Part shown: positions 1-11,300 of the stretch, one piece after another
How positions within the stretch are numbered: the first letter of the stretch is position 1
Layout: every line of letters begins with the position of its first letter
From: Liolophura sinensis
Lineage: Eukaryota; Mollusca; Polyplacophora; Chitonida; Chitonidae
Length of the DNA stretch: 64,000 bases
Reading direction: 5' to 3'
NCBI RefSeq assembly: GCF_032854445.1
Contig: NW_027017976.1
Span: 1-64,000 of the forward strand
Translations under genes and position numbers: made by a program
The notes under the pieces: generated by a model
What the model was told of the DNA's origin: nothing
What the model saw: the letters and a program-made list of their open reading frames with translations, nothing else
Databases searched by the model: none

Positions 1-1210
1 CTGACCCACATCAATAAGGTGCCAAAGGATGCGCAATTGGGCCAGGCATCTCCAGCTGTTGAAAAATTGCAAATTTCCTTGGTTTCCATGGAGTAAGAGC
101 CGTTGCTGGGCACGTGATCTTGACATCATTGATTATTCATTTGTGGCTACAGCCAAAAGTATTGGTCGGAGAGCAAAGCGGTTTGCACCATTCGATTTCT
201 CGTCACAAAATACGTCGGATTAGCCTCTTACCAGCAGCATTGGAACAGTTTTTCCACTTTTGGATTTTTGCCTGGTCATTTTGCTAATTGAAATCGGCTA
301 CATTAACTATGTACAATCGCGACTGGTCATTACTATATTCAACTTTTCATTATAAGTTATGTGCCCTTCGGTAGCCCAGACGACGTCAAATCTTTGGGCC
401 AAGCCCATTTAACTCACCCAGCAAATGTCTTACTTCTAAATCGAAGACAAGCTCAATGTCTTTATCTACATGTAGAAAAACCACACCATTTGTATATAAA
501 GAAAACAAAAGGTACTTGATACAATCCGCTGTAAAAAGTACAATTGAACACTGACCCACATCAATAAGGTGCCAAAGGATGCGCAATTGGGCCAGGCATC
601 TCCAGCTGTTGCAAAATTGCAAATTTCCTTGGTTTCCATGGAGTAAGAGCCGTTGCTGGGCACGTGATCTTGACATCATTGATTATTCATTTGTGGCTAC
701 AGCCAAAAGTATTGGTCGGAGAGCAACGCGGTTTGCACCATTCGATTTCTCGTCACAAAATACGTCGGATTAGCCTCTTACCAGCAGCATTGGAACAGTT
801 TTTCTACTTTTGGATTTTTGCCTGGTCTTTTTGCGAATTGAAATCGGCTACATTAACTATGTACAATCGCTACTGGTCATTACTATATTCAACTTTTCAT
901 TATAAGTTATGTGCCCTTCGGTAGCCCAGACGACGTCAAATCTTTGGGCCAAGCCCATTTAACTCACCCAACAAATGTCTTACTTCTAAGTCGAAGACAA
1001 ACTCAATGTCTTTATCTACATGTAGAAAAACCACACCATTTGTATATAAAAAAAACAAAAGGTACTTGATACAATCCGCTGTAAAAAGTACAATTGAACA
1101 CTGACCCACATCAATAAGGTGCCAAAGGATGCGCAATTGGGCCAGGCATCTCCAGCTGTTGAAAAATTGCAAATTTCCTTGGTTTCCATGGAGTAAGAGC
1201 CGTTGCTGGG

Positions 1211-1216
1211 CACGTG
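1211..1216. promoter_or_regulatory. CACGTG palindrome (E-box-like), one per monomer
   Basis: CACGTG occurs at offset 111-116 in nearly every unit, inside one of the least variable parts of the monomer. It is changed in the units with GGGCGCGTG (near 27740) and CACGTAATC (near 28294). CACGTG is the core site of bHLH proteins of the Myc/Max/USF type. A six-base palindrome can occur by chance, and conservation here may reflect only array homogenisation, so binding is speculative. Confidence 0.25.
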
Positions 1217-1243
1217 ATCTTGACATCATTGATTATTCATTTG

Positions 1244-1255
1244 TGGCTACAGCCA
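1244..1255. other. Dyad element TGGCT-AC-AGCCA, one per monomer
   Basis: Perfect inverted repeat with 5-base arms and a 2-base spacer at offset 144-155. None of the recurrent variable sites falls in it. With the two dyads at offsets 395-407 and 465-476 it gives three short inverted repeats per 550 bp. Binding by a dimeric protein or cruciform formation is conjecture. Confidence 0.4.
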
Positions 1256-1494
1256 AAAGTATTGGTCGGAGAGCAACGCGGTTTGCACCATTCGATTTCT
1301 CGTCACAAAATACGTCGGATTAGCCTCTTACCAGCAGCATTGGAACAGTTTTTCTACTTTTGGATTTTTGCCTGGTCATTTTGCGAATTGAAATCGGCTA
1401 CATTAACTATGTACAATCGCGACGGGTCATTACTATATTCAACTTTTCATTATAAGTTATGTGCCCTTCGGTAGCCCAGACGACGTCAAATCTT

Positions 1495-1507
1495 TGGGCC
1501 AAGCCCA
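1495..1507. other. Dyad element TGGGC-CAA-GCCCA, one per monomer
   Basis: Perfect inverted repeat with 5-base arms and a 3-base spacer at offset 395-407. It is intact in most units. It is broken in the units with GCCAAGCACAT (near 30232 and 34629), GGGCAAAGC (near 26927) and the GG-for-GGG deletion at 32425. Confidence 0.4.
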
Positions 1508-1564
1508 TTTAACTCACCCAACAAATGTCTTACTTCTAAGTCGAAGACAAACTCAATGTCTTTA

Positions 1565-1576
1565 TCTACATGTAGA
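1565..1576. other. Perfect 12-base palindrome TCTACATGTAGA, one per monomer
   Basis: A spacerless palindrome at offset 465-476, seventeen bases before the TATA-like element. It appears intact in essentially all units; the exception noticed is TACATGTGG near 61643-61651. It is the longest perfect palindrome I found in the unit. Confidence 0.45.
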
Positions 1577-1592
1577 AAAACCACACCATTTG

Positions 1593-1605
1593 TATATAAA
1601 AAAAA
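1593..1605 (+). promoter_or_regulatory. TATA-like element fused to an A-tract (one per monomer, shown in unit 3)
   Basis: TATATAAA runs into a tract of eight A. It occurs at offset 493-505 of almost every unit. Some units have GTGTATAA instead (for example 4951-5500 region start near 4891, and 8867, 11067, 12717), and units 1 and 5 have a G inside the A-tract. The tract is 8 A in most units, 7 A in seven units and 9 A in five. A TATA box for satellite transcription is possible, but the sequence is AT-rich and I see no matching initiator, so this is a candidate only. The A-tract could equally matter for DNA bending or simply slip. Confidence 0.3.
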
Positions 1606-4600
1606 CACAAGGTACTTGATACAATCCGCTGTAAAAAGTACAATTGAACACTGACCCACATCAATAAGGTGCCAAAGGATGCGCAATTGGGCCAGGCATC
1701 TCCAGCTGTTGAAAAATTGCAAATTTCCTTGGTTTCCATGGAGTAAGAGCCGTTGCTGGGCACGTGATCTTGACATCATTGATTATTCATTTGTGGCTAC
1801 AGCCAAAAGTATTGGTCGGAGAGCAACGCGGTTTGCACCATTCGATTTCTCGTCACAAAATACGTCGGATTAGCCTCTTACCAACAGCATTGGAACAGTT
1901 TTTCCACTTTTGGATTTTTGCCTGGTCATTTTGCTAATTGAAATCAGCTACATTAACTATATACAATCGCGACTGGTCATTACTATATTCAACTTTTCAT
2001 TATAAGTTATGTGCCCTTCGGTAGCCCAGACGACGTCAAATCTTTGGGCCAAGCCCATTTAACTCACCCAGCAAATGTCTTACTTCTAAGTCGAAGACAA
2101 ACTCAATGTCTTTATCTACATGTAGAAAAACCACACCATTTGTATATAAAAAAAACACAAGGTACTTGATACAACCCGCTGTAAAAAGTACAATTGAACA
2201 CTGACCCACATCAATAAGGTGCCAAAGGATGCGCAATTGGGCCAGGCATCTCCAGCTGTTGAAAAATTGCAAATTTCCTTGGTTTCCATGGAGTAAGAGC
2301 CGTTGCTGGGCACGTGATCTTGACATCATTGATTATTCATTTGTGGCTACAGCCAAAAGTATTGGTCGGAGAGCAAAGCGGTTTGCACCATTCGATTTCT
2401 CGTCACAAAATACGTCGGATTAGCCTCTTACCAGCAGCATTGGAACAGTTTTTCCACTTTTGGATTTTTGCCTGGTCATTTTGCTAATTGAAATCGGCTA
2501 CATTAACTATGTACAATCGCGACTGGTCATTACTATATTCAACTTTTCATTATAAGTTATGTGCCCTTCGGTAGCCCAGACGACGTCAAATCTTTGGGCC
2601 AAGCCCATTTAACTCACCCAGCAAATGACTTACTTCTAAATCGAAGACAAGCTCAATGTCTTTATCTACATGTAGAAAAACCACACCATTTGTATATAAA
2701 GAAAACAAAAGGTACTTGATACAATCCGCTGTAAAAAGTACAATTGAACACTGACCCACATCAATAAGGTGCCAAAGGATGCGCAATTGGGCCAGGCATC
2801 TCCAGCTGTTGCAAAATTGCAAATTTCCTTGGTTTCCATGGAGTAAGAGCCGTTGCTGGGCACGTGATCTTGACATCATTGATTATTCATTTGTGGCTAC
2901 AGCCAAAAGTATTGGTCGGAGAGCAACGCGGTTTGCACCATTCGATTTCTCGTCACAGAATACGTCGGATTAGCCTCTTACCAGCAGCATTGGAACAGTT
3001 TTTCTACTTTTGGATTTTTGCCTGGTCTTTTTGCGAATTGAAATCGGCTACATTAACTATGTACAATCGCTACTGGTCATTACTATATTCAACTTTTCAT
3101 TATAAGTTATGTGCCCTTCGGTAGCCCAGACGACGTCAAATCTTTGGGCCAAGCCCATTTAACTCACCCAACAAATGTCTTACTTCTAAGTCGAAGACAA
3201 ACTCAATGTCTTTATCTACATGTAGAAAAACCACACCATTTGTATATAAAAAAAACAAAAGGTACTTGATACAATCCGCTGTAAAAAGTACAATTGAACA
3301 CTGACCCACATCAATAAGGTGCCAAAGGATGCGCAATTGGGCCAGGCATCTCCAGCTGTTGAAAAATTGCAAATTTCCTTGGTTTCCATGGAGTAAGAGC
3401 CGTTGCTGGGCACGTGATCTTGACATCATTGATTATTCATTTGTGGCTACAGCCAAAAGTATTGGTCGGAGAGCAACGCGGTTTGCACCATTCGATTTCT
3501 CGTCACAAAATACGTCGGATTAGCCTCTTACCAGCAGCATTGGAACAGTTTTTCTACTTTTGGATTTTTGCCTGGTCATTTTGCGAATTGAAATCGGCTA
3601 CATTAACTATGTACAATCGCGACGGGTCATTACTATATTCAACTTTTCATTATAAGTTATGTGCCCTTCGGTAGCCCAGACGACGTCAAATCTTTGGGCC
3701 AAGCCCATTTAACTCACCCAGCAAATGTCTTACTTCTAAGTCTAAGACAAACTCAATGTCTTTATCTACATGTAGAAAAACCACACCATTTGTATATAAA
3801 AAAAACAAAAGGTACTTGATACAATCCGCTGTAAAAAGTACAATTGAACACTGACCCACATCAATAAGGTGCCAAAGGATGCGCAATTGGGCCAGGCATC
3901 TCCAGCTGTTGAAAAATTGCAAATTTCCTTGGTTTCCATGGAGTAAGAGCCGTTGCTGGCCACGTGATCTTGACATCATTGATTATTCACTTGTGGCTAC
4001 AGCCAAAAGTATTGGTCGGAGAGCAACGCGGTTTGCACCATTCGATTTCTCGTCACAAAATACGTCGGATTAGCCTCTTACCAGCAGCATTGGAACAGTT
4101 TTTCCACTTTTGGATTTTTGCCTGGTCTTTTTGCTAATTTAAATCGGCTACATTAACTATGTACAATCGCGACTGGTCATTACTATATTCAACATTTCAT
4201 TATAAGTTATGTGCCCTTCGGTAGCCCAGACGACGTCAAATCTTTGGGCCAAGCCCATTTAACTCACCCAGCAAATGTCTTTTTTCTAAGTCGAAGACAA
4301 ACTCAATGTCTTTATCTACATGTAGAAAAACCACACCAGTTGTATATAAAAAAAACACAAGGTACTTGATACAATCCGCTGTAAAAAGTACAATTGAACA
4401 CTGACCCACATCAATAAGGTGCCAAAGGATGCGCAATTGGGCCAGGCATCTCCAGCTGTTGAAATATTGCAAATTTCCTTGGTTTCCATGGAGTAAGAGC
4501 CGTTCCTGGGCACGTGATCTTGACATCATTGATTATTCATTTGTGGCTACAGCCAAAAGTATTGGTCGGAGAGCAACGCGGTTTGCACCATTCGATTTCT

Positions 4601-6296
4601 CGTCACAAAATACGTCGGATTAGCCTCTTACCAGCAGCATTGGAACAGTTTTTCTACTTTTGGATTTTTGCCTGGTCTTTTTGCGAATTGAAATCGGCTA
4701 CATTAACTATGTACAATCGCGACTGGTCATTACTATATTCAAGACTTTATTATAAGTTATGTGCCCTTCGGTAGCCCAGACGACGTCAAATCTTTGGGCC
4801 AAGCCCATTTAACTCACCCAGCAAATGTCTTACTCCTAAGTCGAAGACAAACTCAATGTCTTTATCTACATGTAGAAAAACCACACCATTTGTGTATAAA
4901 AAAAACAAAAGGTACTTGATACAATCCGCTGTAAAAAGTACAATTGAACACTGACCCACATCAATAAGGTGCCAAAGGATGCGCAATTGGGCCAGGCATC
5001 TCCAGCTGTTGAAAAATTGCAAATTTCCTTGGTTTCCATGGAGTAAGAGCCGTTGCTGGGCACGTGATCTTGACATCATTGATTATTCATTTGTGGCTAC
5101 AGCCAAAAGTATTGGTCGGAGAGCAACGCGGTTTGCACCATTCGATTTCTCGTCACAAAATACGTCGGATTAGCCTCTTACCAGCAGCATTGGAACAGTT
5201 TTTCCATTTTTGGATTTTTGCCTGGTCTTTTTGCTAATTGAAATCGGCTACATTAACTATGTACAATCGCGACTGGTCATTACTATATTCAACTTTTCAT
5301 TATAAGTTATGTGCCCTTCGGTAGCCCAGACGACGTCAAATCTTTGGGCCAAGCCCATTTAACTCACCCAACAAATGTCTTACTTCTAAGTCGAAGACAA
5401 ACTCAATGTCTTTATCTACATGTAGAAAAACCACACCATTTGTATATAAAAAAAACAAAAGGTACTTGATACAATCCGCTGTAAAAAGTACAATTGAACA
5501 CTGACCCACATCAATAAGGTGCCAAAGGATGCGCAATTGGGCCAGGCATCTCCAGCTGTTGAAAAATTGCAAATTTCCTTGGTTTCCATGGAGTAAGAGC
5601 CGTTGCTGGGCACGTGATCTTGACATCATTGATTATTCATTTGTGGCTACAGCCAAAAGTATTGGTCGGAGAGCAACGCGGTTTGCACCATTCGATTTCT
5701 CGTCACAAAATACGTCGGATTAGCCTCTTACCAGCAGCATTGGAACAGTTTTTCCACTTTTGGATTTTTGCCTGGTCATTTTGCTAATTGAAATCGGCTA
5801 CATTAACTATGTACAATCGCGACTGGTCATTACTATATTCAACATTTCATTATAAGTTATGTGCCCTTCGGTAGCCCAGACGACGTCAAATCTTTGGGCC
5901 AAGCCCATTTAACTCACCCAGCAAATGTCTTACTTCTAAGTCGAAGACAAACTCAATGTCTTTATCTACATGTAGAAAAACCACACCATTTGTATATAAA
6001 AAAAACACAAGGTACTTGATACAATCCGCTGTAAAAAGTACAATTGAACACTGACCCACATCAATAAGGTGCCAAAGGATGCGCAATTGGGCCAGGCATC
6101 TCCAGCTGTTGAAAAATTGCAAATTTCCTTGGTTTCCATGGAGTAAGAGCCGTTGCTGGGCACGTGATCTTGACATCATTGATTATTCATTTGTGGCTAC
6201 AGCCAAAAGTATTGGTCGGAGAGCAACGCGGTTTGCACCATTCGATTTCTCGTCACAAAATACGTCGGATTAGCCTCTTACCAGCAGCATTGGAAC

Positions 6297-6546
6297 AGTT
6301 TTTCCACTTTTGGATTTTTGCCTGGTCATTTTGCTAATTGAAATCGGCTACATTAACTATGTACAATCGCGACTGGTCATTACTATATTAAACATTTCAT
6401 TATAAGTTATGTGCTTTTATGAGTTTTTCCACTTTTGGATTTTTGCCTGGTCCTTTTGCTAATTGAAATCGGCTACATTAACTATGTACAATCGCGACTG
6501 GTCATTACTATATTCAACATTTCATTATAAGTTATGTGCCCTTCGG
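6297..6546 (+). repeat. 125-bp internal tandem duplication inside one monomer
   Basis: Within the 675-bp unit that starts at 6051, positions 6297-6414 recur at 6422-6539 (118 bp, two differences). The two copies are separated by a 7-base stretch, TTTTATG (6415-6421), that matches neither copy nor the expected monomer sequence. The second copy runs on into normal monomer sequence. Substitutions found in few or no other units sit close by: 6390 (C to A), 6453 (A to C), 6551 (C to T), 6560 (G to T) and 6564 (A to T). It is the only large length change in the array. Confidence 0.9.
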
Positions 6547-8375
6547 TAGCTCAGACGACTTCATATCTTTGGGCCAAGCCCATTTAACTCACCCAGCAAA
6601 TGTCTTACTTCTAAGTCGAAGACAAACTCAATGTCTTTATCTACATGTAGAAAAACCACACCATTTGTATATAAAAAAAACACAAGGTACTTGATACAAC
6701 CCGCTGTAAAAAGTACAATTGAACACTGACCCACATCAATAAGGTGCCAAAGGATGCGCAATTGGGCCAGGCATCTCCAGCTGTTGAAAAATTGCAAATT
6801 TCCTTGGTTTCCATGGAGTAAGAGCCGTTGCTGGGCACGTGATCTTGACATCATTGATTATTCATTTGTGGCTACAGCCAAAAGTATTGGTCGGAGAGCA
6901 ACGCGGTTTGCACCATTCGATTTCTCGTCACAAAATACGTCGGATTAGCCTCTTACCAGCAGCATTGGAACAGTTTTTCCACTTTTGGATTTTTGCCTGG
7001 TCTTTTTGCTAATTGAAATCGGCTACATTAACTATGTACAATCGCGACTGGTCATTACTATATTCAACTTTTCATTATAAGTTATGTGCCCTTCGGTAGC
7101 CCAGACGACGTCAAATCTTTGGGCCAAGCCCATTTAACTCACCCAGCAAATGTCTTACTTCTAAGTCGAAGACAAACTCAATGTCTTTATCTACATGTAG
7201 AAAAACCACACCATTTGTATATAAAAAAAACAAAAGGTACTTGATACAATCCGCTGTAAAAAGTACAATTGAACACTGACCCACATCAATAAGGTGCCAA
7301 AGGATGCGCAATTGGGCCAGGCATCTCCAGCTGTTGAAAAATTGCAAATTTCCTTGGTTTCCATGGAGTAAGAGCCGTTGCTGGGCACGTGATCTTGACA
7401 TCATTGATTATTCACTTGTGGCTACAGCCAAAAGTATTGGTCGGAGAGCAACGCGGTTTGCACCATTCGATTTCTCGTCACAAAATACGTCGGATTAGCC
7501 TCTTACCAGCAGCATTGGAACAGTTTTTCCACTTTTGGATTTTTGCCTGGTCTTTTTGCTAATTGAAATCGGCTACATTAACTATGTACAATCGCGACTG
7601 GTCATTACTATATTCAACATTTCATTATAAGTTATGTGCCCTTCGGTAGCCCAGACGACGTCAAATCTTTGGGCCAAGCCCATTTAACTCACCCAGCAAA
7701 TGTCTTACTTCTAAGTCGAAGACAAACTCAATGTCTTTATCTACATGTAGAAAAACCACACCATTTGTATATAAAAAAAACACAAGGTACTTGATACAAT
7801 CCGCTGTAAAATGTACAATTGAACACTGACCCACATCAATAAGGTGCCAAAGGATGCGCAATTGGGCCAGGCATCTCCAGCTGTTGAAAAATTGCAAATT
7901 TCCTTGGTTTCCATGGAGTAAGAGCCGTTGCTGGGCACGTGATCTTGACATCATTGATTATTCATTTGTGGCTACAGCCAAAAGTATTGGTCGGAGAGCA
8001 ACGCGGTTTGCACCATTCGATTTCTCGTCACAAAATACGTCGGATTAGCCTCTTACCAGCAGCATTGGAACAGTTTTTCCACTTTTGGATTTTTGCCTGG
8101 TCTTTTTGCTAATTTAAATCGGCTACATTAACTATGTACAATCGCGACTGGTCATTACTATATTCAACTTTTCATTATAAGTTATGTGCCCTTCGGTAGC
8201 CCAGACGACGTCAAATCTTTGGGCCAAGCCCATTTAACTCACCCAACAAATGTCTTACTTCTAAGTCGAAGACAAACTCAATGTCTTTATCTACATGTAG
8301 AAAAACCACACCATTTGTATATAAAAAAAACACAAGGTACTTGATACAACCCGCTGTAAAAAGTACAATTGAACA

Positions 8376-11300
8376 CTGACCCACATCAATAAGGTGCCAA
8401 AGGATGCGCAATTGGGCCAGGCATCTCCAGCTGTTGAAAAATTGCAAATTTCCTTGGTTTCCATGGAGTAAGAGCCGTTGCTGGGCACGTGATCTTGACA
8501 TCATTGATTATTCATTTGTGGCTACAGCCAAAAGTATTGGTCGGAGAGCAACGCGGTTTGCACCATTCGATTTCTCGTCACAAAATACGTCGGATTAGCC
8601 TCTTACCAGCAGCATTGGAACAGTTTTTCCACTTTTGGATTTTTGCCTGGTCTTTTTGCTAATTTAAATCGGCTACATTAACTATGTACAATCGCGACTG
8701 GTCATTACTATATTCAACTTTTCATTATAAGTTATGTGCCCTTCGGTAGCCCAGACGACGTCAAATCTTTGGGCCAAGCCCATTTAACTCACCCAACAAA
8801 TGTCTTACTTCTAAGTCGAAGACAAACTCAATGTCTTTATCTACATGTAGAAAAACCACACCATTTGTGTATAAAAAAAACAAAAGGTACTTGATACAAT
8901 CCGCTGTAAAAAGTACAATTGAACACTGACCCACATCAATAAGGTGCCAAAGGATGCGCAATTGGGCCAGGCATCTCCAGCTGTTGTAAAATTGCAAATT
9001 TCCTTGGTTTCCATGGAGTAAGAGCCGTTGCTGGGCACGTGATCTTGACATCATTGATTATTCATTTGTGGCTACAGCCAAAAGTATTGGTCGGAGAGCA
9101 ACGCGGTTTGCACCATTCGATTTCTCGTCACAAAATACGTCGGATTAGCATCTTACCAACAGCATTGGAACAGTTTTTCTACTTTTGGATTTTTGCCTGG
9201 TCTTTTTGCGAATTGAAATCGGCTACATTAACTATGTACAATCGCGACTGGTCATTACTATATTCAACATTTCATTATAAGTTATGTGCCCTTCGGTAGC
9301 CCAGACGACGTCAAATCTTTGGGCCAAGCCCATTTAACTAACCCAGCAAATGTCTTACTTCTAAGTCGAAGACAAACTCAATGTCTTTATCTACATGTAG
9401 AAAAACCACACCATTTGTATATAAAAAAAACACAAGGTACTTGATACAATCCGCTGTAAAAAGTACAATTGAACACTGACCCACATCAATAAGGTGCCAA
9501 AGGATGCGCAATTGGGCCAGGCATCTCCAGCTGTTGAAAAATTGCAAATTTCCTTGGTTTCCATGGAGTAAGAGCCGTTGCTGGGCACGTGATCTTGACA
9601 TCATTGATTATTCATTTGTGGCTACAGCCAAAAGTATTGGTCGGAGAGCAACGCGGTTTGCACCATTCGATTTCTCGTCACAAAATACGTCGGATTAGCC
9701 TCTTACCAGCAGCATTGGAACAGTTTTTCTACTTTTGGATTTTTGCCTGGTCTTTTTGCTAATTGAAATCGGCTACATTAACTATGTACAATCGCGACTG
9801 GTCATTACTATATTCAACTTTTCATTATAAGTTATGTGCCCTTCGGTAGCCCAGACGACGTCAAATCTTTGGGCCAAGCCCATTTAACTCACCCAGCAAA
9901 TGTCTTACTTCTAAGTCGAAGACAAACTCAATGTCTTTATCTACATGTAGAAAAACCACACCATTTGTATATAAAAAAAACACAAGGTACTTGATACAAT
10001 CCGCTGTAAAATGTACAATTGAACACTGACCCACATCAATAAGGTGCCAAAGGATGCGCAATTGGGCCAGGCATCTCCAGCTGTTGAAAAATTGCAAATT
10101 TCCTTGGTTTCCATGGAGTAAGAGCCGTTGCTGGGCACGTGATCTTGACATCATTGATTATTCATTTGTGGCTACAGCCAAAAGTATTGGTCGGAGAGCA
10201 ACGCGGTTTGCACCATTCGATTTCTCGTCACAAAATACGTCGGATTAGCATCTTACCAACAGCATTGGAACAGTTTTTCTACTTTTGGATTTTTGCCTGG
10301 TCTTTTTGCGAATTGAAATCGGCTACATTAACTATGTACAATCGCGACTGGTCATTACTATATTTAACATTTCATTATAAGTTATGTGCCCTTCGGTAGC
10401 CCAGACGACGTCAAATCTTTGGGCCAAGCCCATTTAACTCACCCAGCAAATGTCTTACTTCTAAGTCGAAGACAAACTCAATGTCTTTATCTACATGTAG
10501 AAAAACCACACCATTTGTATATAAAAAAAACACAAGGTACTTGATACAATCCGCTGTAAAATGTACAATTGAACACTGACCCACATCAATAAGGTGCCAA
10601 AGGATGCGCAATTGGGCCAGGCATCTCCAGCTGTTGAAAAATTGCAAATTTCCTTGGTTTCCATGGAGTAAGAGCCGTTGCTGGGCACGTGATCTTGACA
10701 TCATTGATTATTCATTTGTGGCTACAGCCAAAAGTATTGGTCGGAGAGCAACGCGGTTTGCACCATTCGATTTCTCGTCACAAAATACGTCGGATTAGCT
10801 TCTTACCAGCAGCATTGGAACAGTTTTTCCACTTTTGGATTTTTGCCTGGTCTTTTTGCTAATTTAAATCGGCTACATTAACTATGTACAATCGCGACTG
10901 GTCATTACTATATTCAACTTTTCATTATAAGTTATGTGCCCTTCGGTAGCCCAGACGACGTCAAATCTTTGGGCCAAGCCCATTTAACTCACCCAACAAA
11001 TGTCTTACTTCTAAGTCGAAGACAAACTCAATGTCTTTATCTACATGTAGAAAAACCACACCATTTGTGTATAAAAAAAACAAAAGGTACTTGATACAAT
11101 CCGCTGTAAAAAGTACAATTGAACACTGACCCACATCAATAAGGTGCCAAAGGATGCGCAATTGGGCCAGGCATCTCCAGCTGTTGAAAAATTGCAAATT
11201 TCCTTGGTTTCCATGGAGTAAGAGCCGTTGCTGGGCACGTGATCTTGACATCATTGATTATTCATTTGTGGCTACAGCCAAAAGTATTGGTCGGAGAGCA

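Larger units (their letters stand above)
1101..1650 (+). repeat. Representative monomer (third unit), with landmarks and variable sites
   Basis: I use this unit as the map; offset x is position 1100+x. It is 40.9% GC by hand count (122 C, 103 G) with 20 CpG. Landmarks: CAATTG at offsets 34-39 and 541-546, CAGCTG 53-58, CCATGG 86-91, CACGTG 111-116, dyad 144-155, GACGTC 382-387, dyad 395-407, dyad 465-476, TATA-like element and A-tract 493-505. Recurrent variable sites lie at offsets 38, 42, 45, 78-79, 140, 167, 193, 224-226, 232, 234, 255, 278, 285, 286, 290, 291, 298, 306, 333, 343, 344, 366, 372, 421-423, 435, 480, 482, 494, 508, 525 and 537, plus the A-tract length. This unit carries the rare GACGGG variant (offset 321 onward). 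Its length, 550 bp, is close to three nucleosome repeats, which may be coincidence. Confidence 0.95.
1..3720 (+). repeat. Higher-order repeat: 4-mer, 2,200-bp spacing
   Basis: Positions 1-1520 match 2201-3720. Both copies carry the same ordered rare variants: AGCAAAGCG and an A-tract broken by G in the first unit, GTTGCAAAA and CGCTACTGG in the second, GACGGGTC in the third. By eye I see two differences (428/2628 and 758/2958). The fourth units (1651 and 3851) differ at several sites, so the match stops near offset 421 of the third unit. The left limit lies beyond the window. Confidence 0.85.
1..5500 (+). repeat. Satellite domain I (monomers 1-10)
   Basis: Unit starts: 1, 551, 1101, 1651, 2201, 2751, 3301, 3851, 4401, 4951. 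Diagnostic variants are AGCAAAGCG (units 1 and 5, where other units have AGCAACGCG), GTTGCAAAA (units 2 and 6), CGCTACTGG (units 2 and 6) and GACGGGTC (units 3 and 7). Units 1, 2, 5 and 6 include forms with an interrupted A-tract or altered TCGAAGACAA context. Unit 9 (4401) has several private changes, including TTCAAGACTTTA near 4738-4749. The right edge is gradual: AACATTTC, typical of domain II, appears in unit 8 (near 4191) and is regular from unit 11. Confidence 0.75.

Noticed and set aside
386-679. A 97-residue open frame on the minus strand, recurring in nearly every unit
   Set aside because: It crosses the monomer boundary, overlaps open frames in other phases on both strands, shows no recognisable domain and differs between copies by frequent amino-acid changes and indel-shifted ends. 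Its persistence follows from array homogeneity, not protein selection.
1289-1299. Sequence resembling a tRNA B box (TTCGATTT), with TGGC 45 bases upstream like an A box
   Set aside because: The match is 8 of 11 for the B box and the A box fails at key positions. No cloverleaf can be drawn, so there is no support for a tRNA, SINE or Pol III promoter.
1400-1465. Internal sub-repeats suggested by CATTAACTATG, CATTACTATATTC and CATTATAAGTTATG
   Set aside because: The similarity is short and AT-rich with unequal spacing. It does not extend through the unit, so I cannot support an older, shorter repeat.
1467-1483. Possible CENP-B box starting at TTCGGTAG
   Set aside because: The required pattern TTCG-4-A-2-CGGG is not met here or at the other TTCG of the unit, and not on the minus strand, including units with AACCCGC.
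6297-6546. Insertion of a mobile element at the length anomaly near 6.4 kb
   Set aside because: The extra 125 bp are a copy of the adjacent monomer sequence plus seven filler bases. There are no terminal repeats or target-site duplications.
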